Source: Chrysomallon squamiferum
Taxonomy: Eukaryota; Mollusca; Gastropoda; Neomphalida; Peltospiridae
Assembly: GCA_012295275.1 (NCBI GenBank)
Contig: CM022670.1
Coordinates: 28,831,731-28,895,730, forward strand
DNA length: 64,000 nucleotides
Direction of reading: 5' to 3'
Position numbers and translations under genes: made by a program. The number at the start of each line of letters is the position of its first letter. The stretch's first letter is position 1. This document shows, in pieces, positions 24,001 through 53,691 of the stretch. Below the pieces are notes generated by a model that saw only the letters and a list, made by a program, of their open reading frames with translations, was not told the origin of the DNA and ran no database searches.

Positions 24001-24856
24001 AAACAGTTTTGTCCTTTTAATGAATTATCGACATCAGATTAATTATGTCGTTGTCGCATGAATGACGTCAGAAAAGATATTTTCTAAAGATGGCTATTTA
24101 TTTTGATTTATTTATTTTTTAAATATATATATATTTTAATGGATGACAATACTAGGTAACTGTTATTTTATATACACAAATACACCATATTTTAGTGGTT
24201 TGCAAGAAGTATTGTATAAATGTTCTCATATTCTTAATGGATTACTGCAAAGAATATTTTAGCTAATTATTAAATTAGTCACGTCACTAGATTTTTGTGA
24301 ACTTTATGAAAACTTATGATTTTATTACGTTTGTCAAAACTCCAAAAGGTAAAAATGAAATATTCATGATCTTTTAACTTTGTAAGACATACATACACTT
24401 ACACACACGGATACAACACACATAAACACACACAGATAGACATAAAAAAAACATTTACACCCAGATACAAACGTAACACAAACACACATACGCATAAGAC
24501 ATATAAACACTCACATAACCATACATATACACTAAGAATATTAAAAGTGAAACTGATTGTATATAATTATGAATGAAAGTATGTATGTATGTGTGTGTAT
24601 GTGTATTTATGTGTTTGTGTGTGTATCTGTAAGTATATATGTATGTACGTATGTATGAATGAAAATGTGTATAATTAAGTATATTTTAACTGAGTCGTTG
24701 CAGGAACAAGTTTCAAAACTAATGAATATTTGAGATGCTGTACTTACTGATTCCTATTTATTGAACTGTTTTTAATTGACAGTGAAATGAAGATACTGAA
24801 CTATTTTTAATTAACAGTGAAATGAAGATACTTAACTATTTTTAATTCACAGTGAA

Positions 24857-43254
<18,398 letters not shown>

Positions 43255-43257
43255 TTT

Positions 43258-43575
43258 GATCAAATACACACATATCAAGATGTACACATACTTGTTGTAT
43301 TATCAAATAGACAGATATCAAGATACACACATATTTGTAATATTACCAAATACACAGATATATGATATACACATATTTGTTATATTATTAAATATTGAGA
43401 TATTAATGTATACACTTATATATTTATATTTTTTAATATTAAGATATCAAGATATACACATATTTATTTATATTATTAAATACTGAGATATCAAGATATA
43501 CATATTTGTTATATCATCAAGTACTGACTTATCAAGATATACATATTTGTTAGATTATCATATACAGAGGTATTA
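43258..43575. repeat. degenerate AT-rich tandem repeat after the tail exon
   Basis: Variants of AGATATCAAGATATACACAT and ATTTGTTATATTATCAAATA recur five to six times with a period of about 55-62 bp. An open + frame through it is low complexity. Confidence 0.7.
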
Positions 43576-43579
43576 AGGT

Positions 43580-43930
43580 TAAGATGGCTTTGCTTTATTT
43601 GTATTTTAGAATTTAGCTTATTTAATTAAACAGTCTGGTGTCACTCAAGTAAAACTTATTAATATATTCGGTTATTTGTTTGTTACTATATTTTTTTATT
43701 TATTTATAATAATAAAAAAAAAAGTATTGCTACCTAAGACAGTTAACAAAAACAAAAAACACGATCTGTGACAGCAGGTTTTCTTTCATTATCTACCTAA
43801 TCAAATCTGTAGTTAGCACAGTTAGATCAAACTGGTCTAGCTGCTTGCGTTCACTTATTAATTAAATTCGTTTTAATTTTTTAAATTTACTTTTAAAAGA
43901 ACAAAGTTAAAGACTTTTAGTTATTTTTTA

Positions 43931-43999
<69 letters not shown>

Positions 44000-44630
44000 T
44001 ATGTTTTATTTTTTTTAACCAAAATTATTTCTTTACAGCAAACAGCAACAATAGTTTGAATGAAATAATATAAAAATAATTGTCCAAATGCATACCTGAC
44101 TGAACGAGTTTTTGTTGCTTCACAGGTGTCTTTGAATTAACATTTGTTAACTGACATATATTTCTTTACACAAAGATTTATTATTATTATTATTAATTAT
44201 TTATTTATTTATTTATTTATTTACTTACTTACTTACTTAGTTTACAAACGATACAGCTTACGTGCTGCATAAATCATTCTTGATTTACATCGATTCATCG
44301 TTAGGTACATTGTGGACATAGCAAAATCTGGAAAAAAGATTCGAGTTTTGGAGACTGTTACAACTTCTCAATGGCTAATAACTGTTTCTCTGTGTGTATA
44401 ACAAAAGTATGTATGTATGTGTGCGGACCTATATCAGATAATGCAAAATCACACACAAATAATGATAAAACCTGCAAGCAAACCTCTGCCCTAATATTTA
44501 TTAAAATAAACATGTTAACGCTCATCCATAGAAAATCTCCATCCATGAACCCTCTTACACATCCAGTTACATTCAGTCACACAACCATATATACACATAT
44601 ACTGAACAAAATGAGAAACTTCCGCTAATT
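43580..44630. other. intergenic, no gene recognised
   Basis: AT-rich with a long TTA microsatellite (about 43936-44000) and an ATTT/ACTT run (about 44195-44240). Short frames at 44358-44721 overlap the edge of the Tc1 relic and show no independent support. Confidence 0.5.
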
Positions 44631-44639
44631 TTGCATGAA

Positions 44640-45395
44640 CATAACTTGATGAAAACAAACTGGGAGAATAATTGTTCAATATGTGTTTAAATAATGTTCC
44701 ATTATGCATTGTTTGGTGCAAAAATCATGGCCAAACTGGGAGATGTTGGCGTTGTTATGTAACGGAGGAATGATAAGCGAGAATGTCATCGCTGTAACGT
44801 TGAGCATTTAAATTGCCATCAGTGATAACTAGTGATGAACGATGATCATGGGCAACGCCCACCCCCTAAACGATCTTGTTCAAAAACATTAATGTCAGTA
44901 TAACTTTCATTTCTCCTATTGTAGTAGCACACCCTGCCATCAAAACGTTGTATATAGAAAATCTGGATTCATCCGAAAAAAAGAACAGTATTCCAGCCTT
45001 GCCGAATCCCAGCGAGTGTGTACACGTGCTCAATCAAGACGATTTAGACGATGACGTTGCGTTAAAACGCATCCGACGTAACGACGTCGTCCATGTAAAC
45101 CGTTCTCCGCAGACGATTACTAAGTTTGCCCACTGATTCGGTTATTATGAAGCCCAGGTGTTAGCAGCATTAGCAGACTGGAATCGATTGCGCAAATACG
45201 TGTTCTGATAGAGCGGTCTACTAAGTGGCAAGTCGTTGGTTCTTCCTGTCTTTCGAAATGTTACACGAAGATTTCGCTTTGCTGGACTAGAACTTCCAAC
45301 ATGCCTTGCAATGTCTTATGTCGTTATGACAGCATCAAGCATGCCAATCACCCGTTTGCGTAAATTATTGGGTGTTCTTGGCATACTATAAATGC
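44640..45395 (-). mobile_element. decayed Tc1/mariner transposase
   Basis: In broken - strand frames the order of Tc1 transposase signatures is clear: RVIGMLDAVITT (N-terminal helix-turn-helix), LRNRFQSANAANT, LRRMRFNATSSS, FFSDESRFSIYN (DDE catalytic region, first aspartate in SDESRF), ITDGNLNAQRYSDDIL, and a degraded relative of the QDNARPH motif (MHQTMHNGTL). Multiple stops and frameshifts show it is dead. Terminal inverted repeats were not delimited with confidence. Confidence 0.8.
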
Positions 45396-46140
45396 TACAA
45401 TGCAAAAAACGTGTTTTTTTTTTTTTACTATTTTTTACCGTTTTCGTTCACTTTACAACAGAGTCAGTAAGACCAGTAAAACAAACTGACCGAATACTAC
45501 ATCTTATATGTCAAACAATGCATGCACGTGCAAAATGAGTATCACGTTATTAATGGTTAACAGCACAAAAATAATAGATAAAATTCATGCATCCTGATAA
45601 TATAGCTCAAGGCTTATACTACTTATTTTCATTATACAATGAATTCTTTAACACAACAAATACTGTATGTACAAATCAGAAGTTTTTTGTTGTTGTTCGA
45701 TATACACATACATATACATACATGCATATATGTGAGTCTGTGCATGTTTCGAAGCACACACGCGTACGTATGAGTGCATGCGTGAGTGCATTTGTATGTG
45801 TTTAGTTCTCTGTAAATGGTTTCAAACTTCAGGATGTTTTGAACAGTCTATGCCAGACACTGCATGTAATAAATAACAGTGAAATAAAGCAGAAAAAAAC
45901 AACAAAAAACATTACATTTTATTCTCCCTTCTCTCTTCACACACACAAAATCTTAAAAATTTCTAAATAATTTACGAAGATTACAGTTACTGATAACTCT
46001 AAACACATACCGAAACAGAAACTCTTCAATCAACTCAACATCAAATTTACCACCCATACACATCATATGACTTATTTTATTCTACTATTATGTAAAAAAT
46101 TATTGGTTTATTAACAGTCTTTATAGAATATTTTATGAAC
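45396..46140. other. intergenic, no gene recognised
   Basis: AT-rich sequence. A + frame at 45587-45805 is low complexity toward its end (Thr/Tyr/His from CATA repeats) and is not supported. Confidence 0.5.
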
Positions 46141-46143
46141 ATC

Positions 46144-47383
46144 TTAAATTTTTAAATCATTTTTCTTCTTTTTCTTGATCAGCTTGTTCTTACCAAAATC
46201 TTCATCCAGTTTCTGTCAATTAAAAATGATCTTTTACAGACATGATTGTTTCATAACAACTTAGAAAAGTAATATTTAATTATTTAATTTATGTAATAAT
46301 ACTACAACTTCCTAGTTTAATAAGTATTTTAATAATGTTTGCAAGCTGATCAAACATGTGTTTACTTTATTCCGATCACAGACAGCTGTTTAAATAGGAA
46401 GCTTTTTCTAATGTAGACACAATTCTTTTTTTTATTTGCTACTCTGTACACAACACACATTTCACAGTATCTTAATTTTACCACTGTTAAATCATTTCAC
46501 AAAAATACTGTCATTCTGTTACCGTAAACAAAAACAAATTAAACATTTTCAAATATGTTAATATCAAAGTGAGTAATTTAAATCATATATTTTTAAATAT
46601 CACCAATGTAATGGGAGCAATACTTTATACAGGCATACCTGACAGAAAAGATGTCATAACTATCAAAACTATTTTATAACACAAGTTTAAATATATATAT
46701 TATTTTATAATACAAGTTTAAATATAAATACTATTTTATAAAACAAGTTTAAATATACATACTATTTTATAAAACAAGTTCAAATTTACATACTATTTTA
46801 TAAAACAAGTTTAGATATACATACTATTTTATAATACAAGTTTAAATACACGTACTCTTTTATAAAACAATTTTTAATATACATACTATTTTATAACCCA
46901 AATTTAAATATATATACAAGCTACAGACACCTCTGTTAAAATCTGCATCACTTGTTTCTCCTCAGTTTTATATTCAGTAAGTTTGGGGTCTGAGAAAATA
47001 AAGTATTTGTCAAATGTGATCAAGGCATATCTTTTTCCTTTCAGAGTCCATTTAAAATAGAATTTAACTTAAAACAATAAATTAATTAAATATATTTAGT
47101 CTATATATCATGAATATTAAAAAATAAAATATGATTCACTTAAATTAAACAGGATCATTTAATTAACGTGACTGCTCTCCCTTTGAGATTCTGATATTAA
47201 CTTCCTTTACTTTGTATTTAGTCTGAATGGATGGTGTGTTAATTGGTATTTATGATTTCTCTTAGTGAGAAACGTAACAAGATGTTTGTAAACTGAGTAA
47301 AGACTCACTGATAAAAGTTTCAATAGCATGAACCAGTTTGATGTCAAACTGAGTCACCAATGTGATAGCCATTCCTCTCCTAC
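46144..47383 (-). CDS. DDX49: 3' exons of DDX49-type ATP-dependent RNA helicase (fragment)
   Basis: Exon 47309-47383 encodes GRRGMAITLVTQFDIK and LVHAIETFI, matching the end of the helicase core (motif VI side) of DDX49. Exon 46925-46989 continues in phase 1 with NPKLTEYKTEEKQVMQ and ILTEVS, matching DDX49's ...EEAEVLQILTQV. Exon 46144-46212 (phase 0 entry) gives KLDEDFGKNKLIKKKKKN and a stop, resembling the KL..FxEKKEINKRK tail but shorter than in other animals. About eight residues (the VVRRECEI region) between the last two exons are not found. Upstream helicase exons are not visible on the - strand to 53 kb, so this may be a partial copy or a gene with a very long intron. DDX49 acts in nucleolar rRNA processing. 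Confidence 0.6.
46665..46918. repeat. 33-bp AT-rich tandem repeat in DDX49 fragment intron
   Basis: ACTATTTTATAAAACAAGTT and TAAATATACAT recur about seven times with substitutions. Confidence 0.85.
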
Positions 47384-47999
47384 CTGATCAGAAAGTAATT
47401 AAATTTTAAACATTTAAATTAGTGATAATCAATTAAATTCATCAAATTAAATAAAATTCACACACACGCACATATAACGATAATAAAATAATTAAAATAA
47501 CAAAAGATGAAATATCATTACAAACATTTTATAGGCATTACATTATAAGAAAATACCACCATCCTTGCATCCATATCTGTCTATCTTTCTGTCTATCTAT
47601 ATCCATACACAAACACCCACAATTATACCTAAAATATTATTATATGAAATGAAAAAAAACAAAAATTTCAGATATTTCATTCATATTTAAGGCAAGCAAA
47701 AAGTTGATTATTCGTGTTATATATCAGTGAATATTTGGATTGCTTCTCGTACAGAATGGGTTGATGATCATTACTGGGAGTAGCTCATGGAGCAACAGGT
47801 ACTTTTCTCTCCAGCATCATTTAAATGCAGTGAAAAATAAAACTCAGCTAATAACATTACAGACTGAAATTAGTAATGGTGATAATAGTAATAATAGTAA
47901 TTACATATTCTTCTGTTTGATTGTTCTATGTATAATATCTGAATATATGTTTCATATTATCTGAATATATACATGTAAATTGGGAGGGTTTTTTTGTTT

Positions 48000-48033
<34 letters not shown>

Positions 48034-48233
48034 ACCTGTATATATTAAAATTTAAATTACTATCTGGTATGTCAATTTAGCTTCCCAAATTTATCTCATA
48101 AAAATAATTAATATCAACAAAAAAAAAAAAAAAAAAAAAAGAACTCTTACAAAAACTGAAAAATAAGTATTGCCAACCAACACAAATTCTGACTATATAT
48201 ATATCTTCTCATTGTATGTTGCTGGTATTTTTA

Positions 48234-48255
<22 letters not shown>
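47384..48255. other. no gene recognised
   Basis: AT-rich with poly-T (about 47990-48032) and poly-A (about 48119-48140) tracts. A short + strand segment at 47755-47800 (acceptor-like CGTACAG then EWVDDHYWE and a stop) looks exon-like but is unsupported. Confidence 0.4.
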
Positions 48256-48259
<4 letters not shown>

Positions 48260-48265
<6 letters not shown>

Positions 48266-48425
48266 GTCTATCACTATAGTTGTTCTTAGGTATTTCTGAA
48301 TCTTCTTGTTTTAAATTTAATAGTCTTGTAAGTTGCTGTTCAGGGAATTCAGTTTGCTCAGAATGCAAGTTAAATATGACTTCCTTGCTACAGTTATTTC
48401 TTAATAATATAAGAGAATTTATCTT
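48260..48425 (-). CDS. unrecognised exon-like frame, - strand
   Basis: Over 50 codons are open without a stop in AT-rich DNA, including NNCSKEVIFNLHSEQTEF and PEQQLTRLLNLKQEDSEI, ending DRQK and TAA. Composition is protein-like rather than low complexity. No acceptor is obvious and no family is recognised. Confidence 0.2.
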
Positions 48426-48599
48426 TTACAGAAACATTCTTCTAATTCCTGTTTATTATTATTATTCCATTAGGAAATCCCATTTAGTCGTTATATTTTA
48501 GGTGTTTTTTGGGGGCATTGTTGTTTTTTTAGGGTTTTTTGGGGGTGTTCATCTAATCTATATACAGAATATTATTTTGGGGTGGAGAAATAGACTGCT

Positions 48600-48900
48600 A
48601 CATATGCATTTCTGAAAATTGTCTGTGCTGTTTGCCAGAACTGAAGGTCAATGAAAGTATTTTTCAACTCTAAAAGGTCCTATGTTTTTCATGTATATTT
48701 ATAAAACTTTGTAAATTCCATAGAAACATTATTTTATTATATCTTTCTGTCGTGGAAATTCAGAATATCTTCTCTATTAGATGAAGATTAATGGAAGTAT
48801 TTCTCAATTCTATCAGTCATAGGTTATTCTTGCATATATTTATATATCCTTGTTTGCCCAGAACTGAAAGTTAATGGCAATAACTAATTTCTTTTGATAT
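48600..48900. repeat. degenerate repeat containing GAACTGAAGGTTAATG
   Basis: Three imperfect copies of a segment with CAGAACTGAAGGTCAATGAA and TATTTCTCAATTCT occur over about 300 bp. Confidence 0.4.
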
Positions 48901-49938
48901 ATTTTTTTTTTTTTTTCTTATTTGTATACACTTTGTTTATACTCCCTTGCTTTTTTCTGAATTCAGAATATCTTCACTGGCCTGTTTAACAGATGGTTAT
49001 TTCATGTATCTAACTTCCATAGAAACTTATTTTTATTATAACTTTTTTTTTATAAGTACCTTTCTGTGTTTAAGCTCATCGTCTGTGAATTCTCTGTGAC
49101 TCTTTATATATTCAGAAAAAATAATTTAGATAACCACTATTCTGTCACATTGTAGATTGTTCTGGCATCACAGGATTCATTATTCATTCTGTTTTAAATT
49201 TCCAACTTTTTTGTTTCATAGTGCAATATTTTATCTTCTTAAAGCAAGGTGTTCAGCTAACAGTTTTGTTAGGTTACAGGTCAGTAAAACACCTGCTTGT
49301 AATCTTGAAAAGTGTTATTCGTAGTAAAAAATATATAATTTCAATTGTGTTTCTCTAGAAAATTCATAATTTCTGAAAGAAATAGTTAAATATTCTGACA
49401 GTCTTCAAAGTTAACAACACACATGCATACATAAAAACACATATACAAATTCACATACTTTTGTAAGAAAATGCACATAAGATTCTTTGCAATAACAGCC
49501 ACATCATTTTTTTTTTTTTTTTTTATTCTATAAAATCTTATTTATACATACACAATTTCACACACACACTAAAAAAAAAAAAAATAATAATAATGATAAT
49601 AACTATAAGAAAAATATATCTGTGTTTTTGTTTTTTTCACCCCTTCTATATACAATATATTCTGTATGGGGAAATACTTTAATACATATGTTTTCATTCT
49701 GAGATGTATTTGATTAGTGTATGTAACAGAAATCTTGTCTAGGCATTTTTATTTATCTACTTATTTGTTTATTTATATTTTATTTATTTATTTTATTTAA
49801 ATATTTATTTTTTTATTTAATTTTTCTTTCTTTCTTTCTTTCTTTTTTTGTTTATTTTCAGTTATTTATTTAAATTTGTTTTTTACTTTTTAAAAATGTT
49901 TGCTAAATATACTTAAATCTTTTGACATGATCGGTTAC

Positions 49939-50024
49939 TGATCAACCATAATATTCTTGCTTTCCTGGCAAAACTCTTGTAATTCTTTTAAGGAAATGTC
50001 TCCTAGTGAATAAATCAGGCCAAA
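49939..50024 (-). CDS. unrecognised exon-like frame, - strand
   Basis: Between AATAGTTCAG and a GTAACC donor, 86 nt encode FGLIYSLGDISLKELQEF and CQESKNIMVD. The acceptor, donor and amphipathic protein-like composition agree. The product is unknown, and it could belong to the same transcript as 48260-48425. Confidence 0.25.
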
Positions 50025-50149
50025 CTGAACTATTTAAACTAAAGCACTTAACAACATCTATTGTTGTATCACTCATGGCTTTGTATTCCTGTGTGGCCTG
50101 CCAAAGTAACAAGTGTTATCTTTTCCTTATGTTAAACAGTACAGTCAGT

Positions 50150-50490
50150 GACATTAGCACTGATCAGAAAGTGTGACCATAAGAGGCATGTTCCCTTCAC
50201 TGTCACAGTCACAGTACTTGACATCATTAGTCCAACTCTTTACTATCTGTTGGGAAGTGATAAACAAACTCCATGTTTTACTATCACAATTGCAGTGTTT
50301 TGCATTGGATAGAAAATGTGACTATGACAAACATACTTCAATACTTTAATGTGAGAATCGCACTATCAGCCGAAGGTCAGAAAGGGTAACTATGACACCC
50401 ACAGGTCACACTGTCAAGCATTGGTCAGAAGGTACGACTGTCAAGCATGCTCCCTTTTCAGGGTCACTGACATCGGCCAGAAAATGGACA
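50150..50490. repeat. degenerate tandem repeat of about 80-95 bp
   Basis: Variants of TTGGTCAGAAAGTGTGACTA and CATGTTCCCTTCACTGTCAC recur four times. Confidence 0.5.
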
Positions 50491-50504
50491 GATGACAATT
50501 ATTA

Positions 50505-50945
50505 TTATTTTTGTCAAATAAATGTGCTGCATTTGCTGTGGCTGTCAGCATATTTATATTGCTCCCACATAAAATATTGTGTGTTTTTCATCTTCAGTGA
50601 ATATTTTAAACTGTATTTAATATTATATTTAATATTATCCTTTATCTTATTAAGATATTTTAATATTCTGACACATTTTATTGTTACCTTTTGTTAAATG
50701 GACAGATTGACTGTTAATTATTATTAAATTTTGTCATTTTAATTTTTGTTTTGTTTTTTAACTGACCTTGCTTTTTTGGGGGTTGTGGGTTTTTCAAATA
50801 AATGTGCTGCATTTGCTGTGGCTGTCAGCATATTTATATTGCTGTTGTTTATAATCACTGCACATATAAAATATTGTGTGTTTTGTGTCATCTTCAGTGA
50901 ATATTTTAAACTATATTTAATATTATTTTCGAAACCCAGTATATT
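50505..50945. repeat. local duplication of about 135 bp
   Basis: TCAAATAAATGTGCTGCATT through AATATTTTAAACTGTATTTA occurs at 50514-50625 and again at about 50795-50925 with a short insert. Open + frames here are incidental. Confidence 0.8.
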
Positions 50946-51069
50946 TTACAAACAATTTATATGGCTTGTCAAATATTCTCTGTACTTTTATTTTAACAAT
51001 CTTATCAGAATGTTTGAAATTGATGTTTCATTACTTAATATTTTAATTTTATTATAAAACTTGACTGTA

Positions 51070-51332
51070 TATCATGATACATATAAAACATTCTGTGTGC
51101 TGTTATTGTTGTGTAAAACAATTAAAAACCTGAATAAAGAATATAAATGAATTTGTCATTTGTTTGTTTATTTTATTTGAGTAATTTTTGCAAGTTAAGT
51201 TTATTAACAATTGTGTTAAGTGAACTGTACATTGTGAAAAAGAGAATTTGACAGTGAATAACTACACATTCCATGTGTAATTTGTTCAGTGATTAATCAT
51301 AAAACTTTGGAATATAATATCAACAAATAATG

Positions 51333-51380
<48 letters not shown>

Positions 51381-51560
51381 TATAAAATTATATGGAAAGA
51401 AAATATTATGGCAAATATCTTTGAATATTTGTTTGATCAAATGGAAACAGTTAACTTCAGGTCCAATTCTATTTTACCATGTTTTTGGTTTTTGTTTGCG
51501 GTATGGTAAAAAAAAGAAAACTATATCAAAGAAATTTTATTCAAGAAACATCTTTGGTTC
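51070..51560. other. no gene; ATA microsatellite
   Basis: (ATA)n at about 51328-51380 in AT-rich DNA. Confidence 0.6.
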
Positions 51561-51567
51561 TTAATTT

Positions 51568-51962
51568 TTATTTCACATGGGCAGTGTACAAGGCTTTGTA
51601 ATTCTGACTGTTGACATCTGCCAGTTTATTGAAGATACTTTTCCATAGAGCTTTCTCTGAGTAAACAGTAAAGTAAATTATGACTGCTGAAGAATCATCT
51701 ATGGAGACAAAAATGTTTTGGGTTATTCTACTAATCATGACCTAATGAGAGGCACAAAGGAGGAAATAAATATGGTTACTTATAATGGGAAATCTGGCTA
51801 TTGCTATTTAATTTATAATAATCACATCCTTATTTTAATTGGAACCCTTGGCAGGAAGATAATTTATATCTGTTAACTGATTTTATTGCACATTTCTTCT
51901 ATCTGTCTCACAGCAATATTGGATTTGTACTGATTTAGAGTATGACGAATTACCCCCAAAAT
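51568..51962 (-). CDS. 3' end of an unrecognised - strand gene (two exons)
   Basis: Exon 51878-51962 (85 nt) encodes ILGVIRHTLNQYKSNIA and VRQIEEMCNKI. It ends in phase 1 at a GTTAAC donor. Exon 51568-51698 starts in phase 1 after TTTGTCTCCATAG and encodes NDSSAVIIYFTVYSEKA, then LWKSIFNKLADVNSQNYK and ALYTAHVK with TAA. Phase agreement and non-repetitive composition favour real coding sequence. I do not recognise the protein. Upstream exons were not found, and the 70-bp array begins 190 bp away. Confidence 0.35.
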
Positions 51963-52152
51963 CTTCGTGGGTGTAGAAAAAAAATTCTATGGAGAATACT
52001 AAATTAAATAAATAAACAAAACTAAATGATAAATTTCGGTATGAGGCATATATTATATAGGCATTGAAATATGCAAGAACAATTGAAACTATGCATATTA
52101 AAATATATAAATAAATGTTGATTCTAATGTTGGCTAATCTCATTTAAAATTC

Positions 52153-53125
52153 AGACAATGTTAAATCTGAATACAATGATTTACAGTCAAAGGAGAATAA
52201 CTTTCACAATATATATATATTCAGACAATGTTAAATCTGAATACAATGATTTACAGTCAAAGGAGAATAACTTCCACAATATATATATATTCAGACAATG
52301 TTAAATCTGAATACAATGATTTACAGTCAAAGGAGAATAACTTCCACAATATATATATTCAGACAATGTTAAATCTGAATACAATGATTTACAGTCAAAG
52401 GAGAATAACTTCCACAATATATATATATTCAGACAATGTTAAATCTGAATACAATGATTTACAGTCAAAGGAGAATAACTTCCACAATATATATATATTC
52501 AGACAATGTTAAATCTGAATACAATGATTTACAGTCAAAGGAGAATAACTTCCACAATATATATATATTCAGACAATGTTAAATCTGAATACAATGATTT
52601 ACAGTCAAAGGAGAATAACTTCCACAATATATATATATTCAGACAATGTTAAATCTGAATACAATGATTTACAGTCAAAGGAGAATAACTTCCACAATAT
52701 ATATATATTCAGACAATGTTAAATCTGAATACAATGATTTACAGTCAAAGGAGAATAACTTCCACAATATATATATATTCAGACAATGTTAAATCTGAAT
52801 ACAATGATTTACAGTCAAAGGAGAATAACTTCCACAATATATATATATTCAGACAATGTTAAATCTGAATACAATGATTTACAGTCAAAGGAGAATAACT
52901 TCCACAATATATATATATTCAGACAATGTTAAATCTGAATACAATGATTTACAGTCAAAGGAGAATAACTTCCACAATATATATATATTCAGACAATGTT
53001 AAATCTGAATACAATGATTTACAGTCAAAGGAGAATAACTTCCACAATATATATATATTCAGACAATGTTAAATCTGAATACAATGATTTACAGTCAAAG
53101 GAGAATAACCAAATATATATATATT
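52153..53125. repeat. 70-bp tandem array, about 14 nearly identical units
   Basis: TCAGACAATGTTAAATCTGA, ATACAATGATTTACAGTCAA and AGGAGAATAACTTCCACAAT plus (AT)n repeats at 70-bp spacing (one unit 68 bp). Differences are limited to the AT run and single changes at the ends, showing recent expansion or homogenisation. Confidence 0.95.
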
Positions 53126-53129
53126 CATG

Positions 53130-53690
53130 ACCATTGATTTTACACAAGGGATTTTAAACAAAATAGAAGAAATTAACAACAACAAAACAACAAATATATA
53201 CAACATTCACTTGTAGCAACAACAAATATATACCTAAAACACATGTAAGAACTAGAAACATATATACAACACACAGTAAATGCAATATATATAGGAAAAG
53301 GCAAACAAAACGTCAGACCATACGAAACATACCATCATAAAAAACACAAAACAACACCTGACAACACCTAGACAGTATACAGACTACACACACAAAGCAT
53401 GGACCAAATATACCATATACCTAAGACTCAACATATAACAAGCAAACTAGTCATCACAGTGTGCACGCTCTGTTCTGTTTTGCACTGTGTAGATGGTACA
53501 TGATGTTTTGGTGCATGTGTTTGATATACAACAGAGTAGAAACTACAGCCACATAAGAGAGATTTTATCAGACACTACTTAATATATAAACACAGCATAA
53601 ATAAAAAACGTGCACAGATACAACAAACCATATATACAAGACAACTATTTACTACTCGGAACTGATGACGTCAGAAAGAAAGTCAATAGA
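53130..53690. other. no gene recognised
   Basis: An A/C-rich stretch with many ATATACA words and no coding signal, flanking the hAT element on the left. Confidence 0.5.
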
Positions 53691-53691
53691 G

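Noticed and set aside
23763-24042. Open frames spanning the N gap
   Set aside because: They consist almost wholly of unknown bases.
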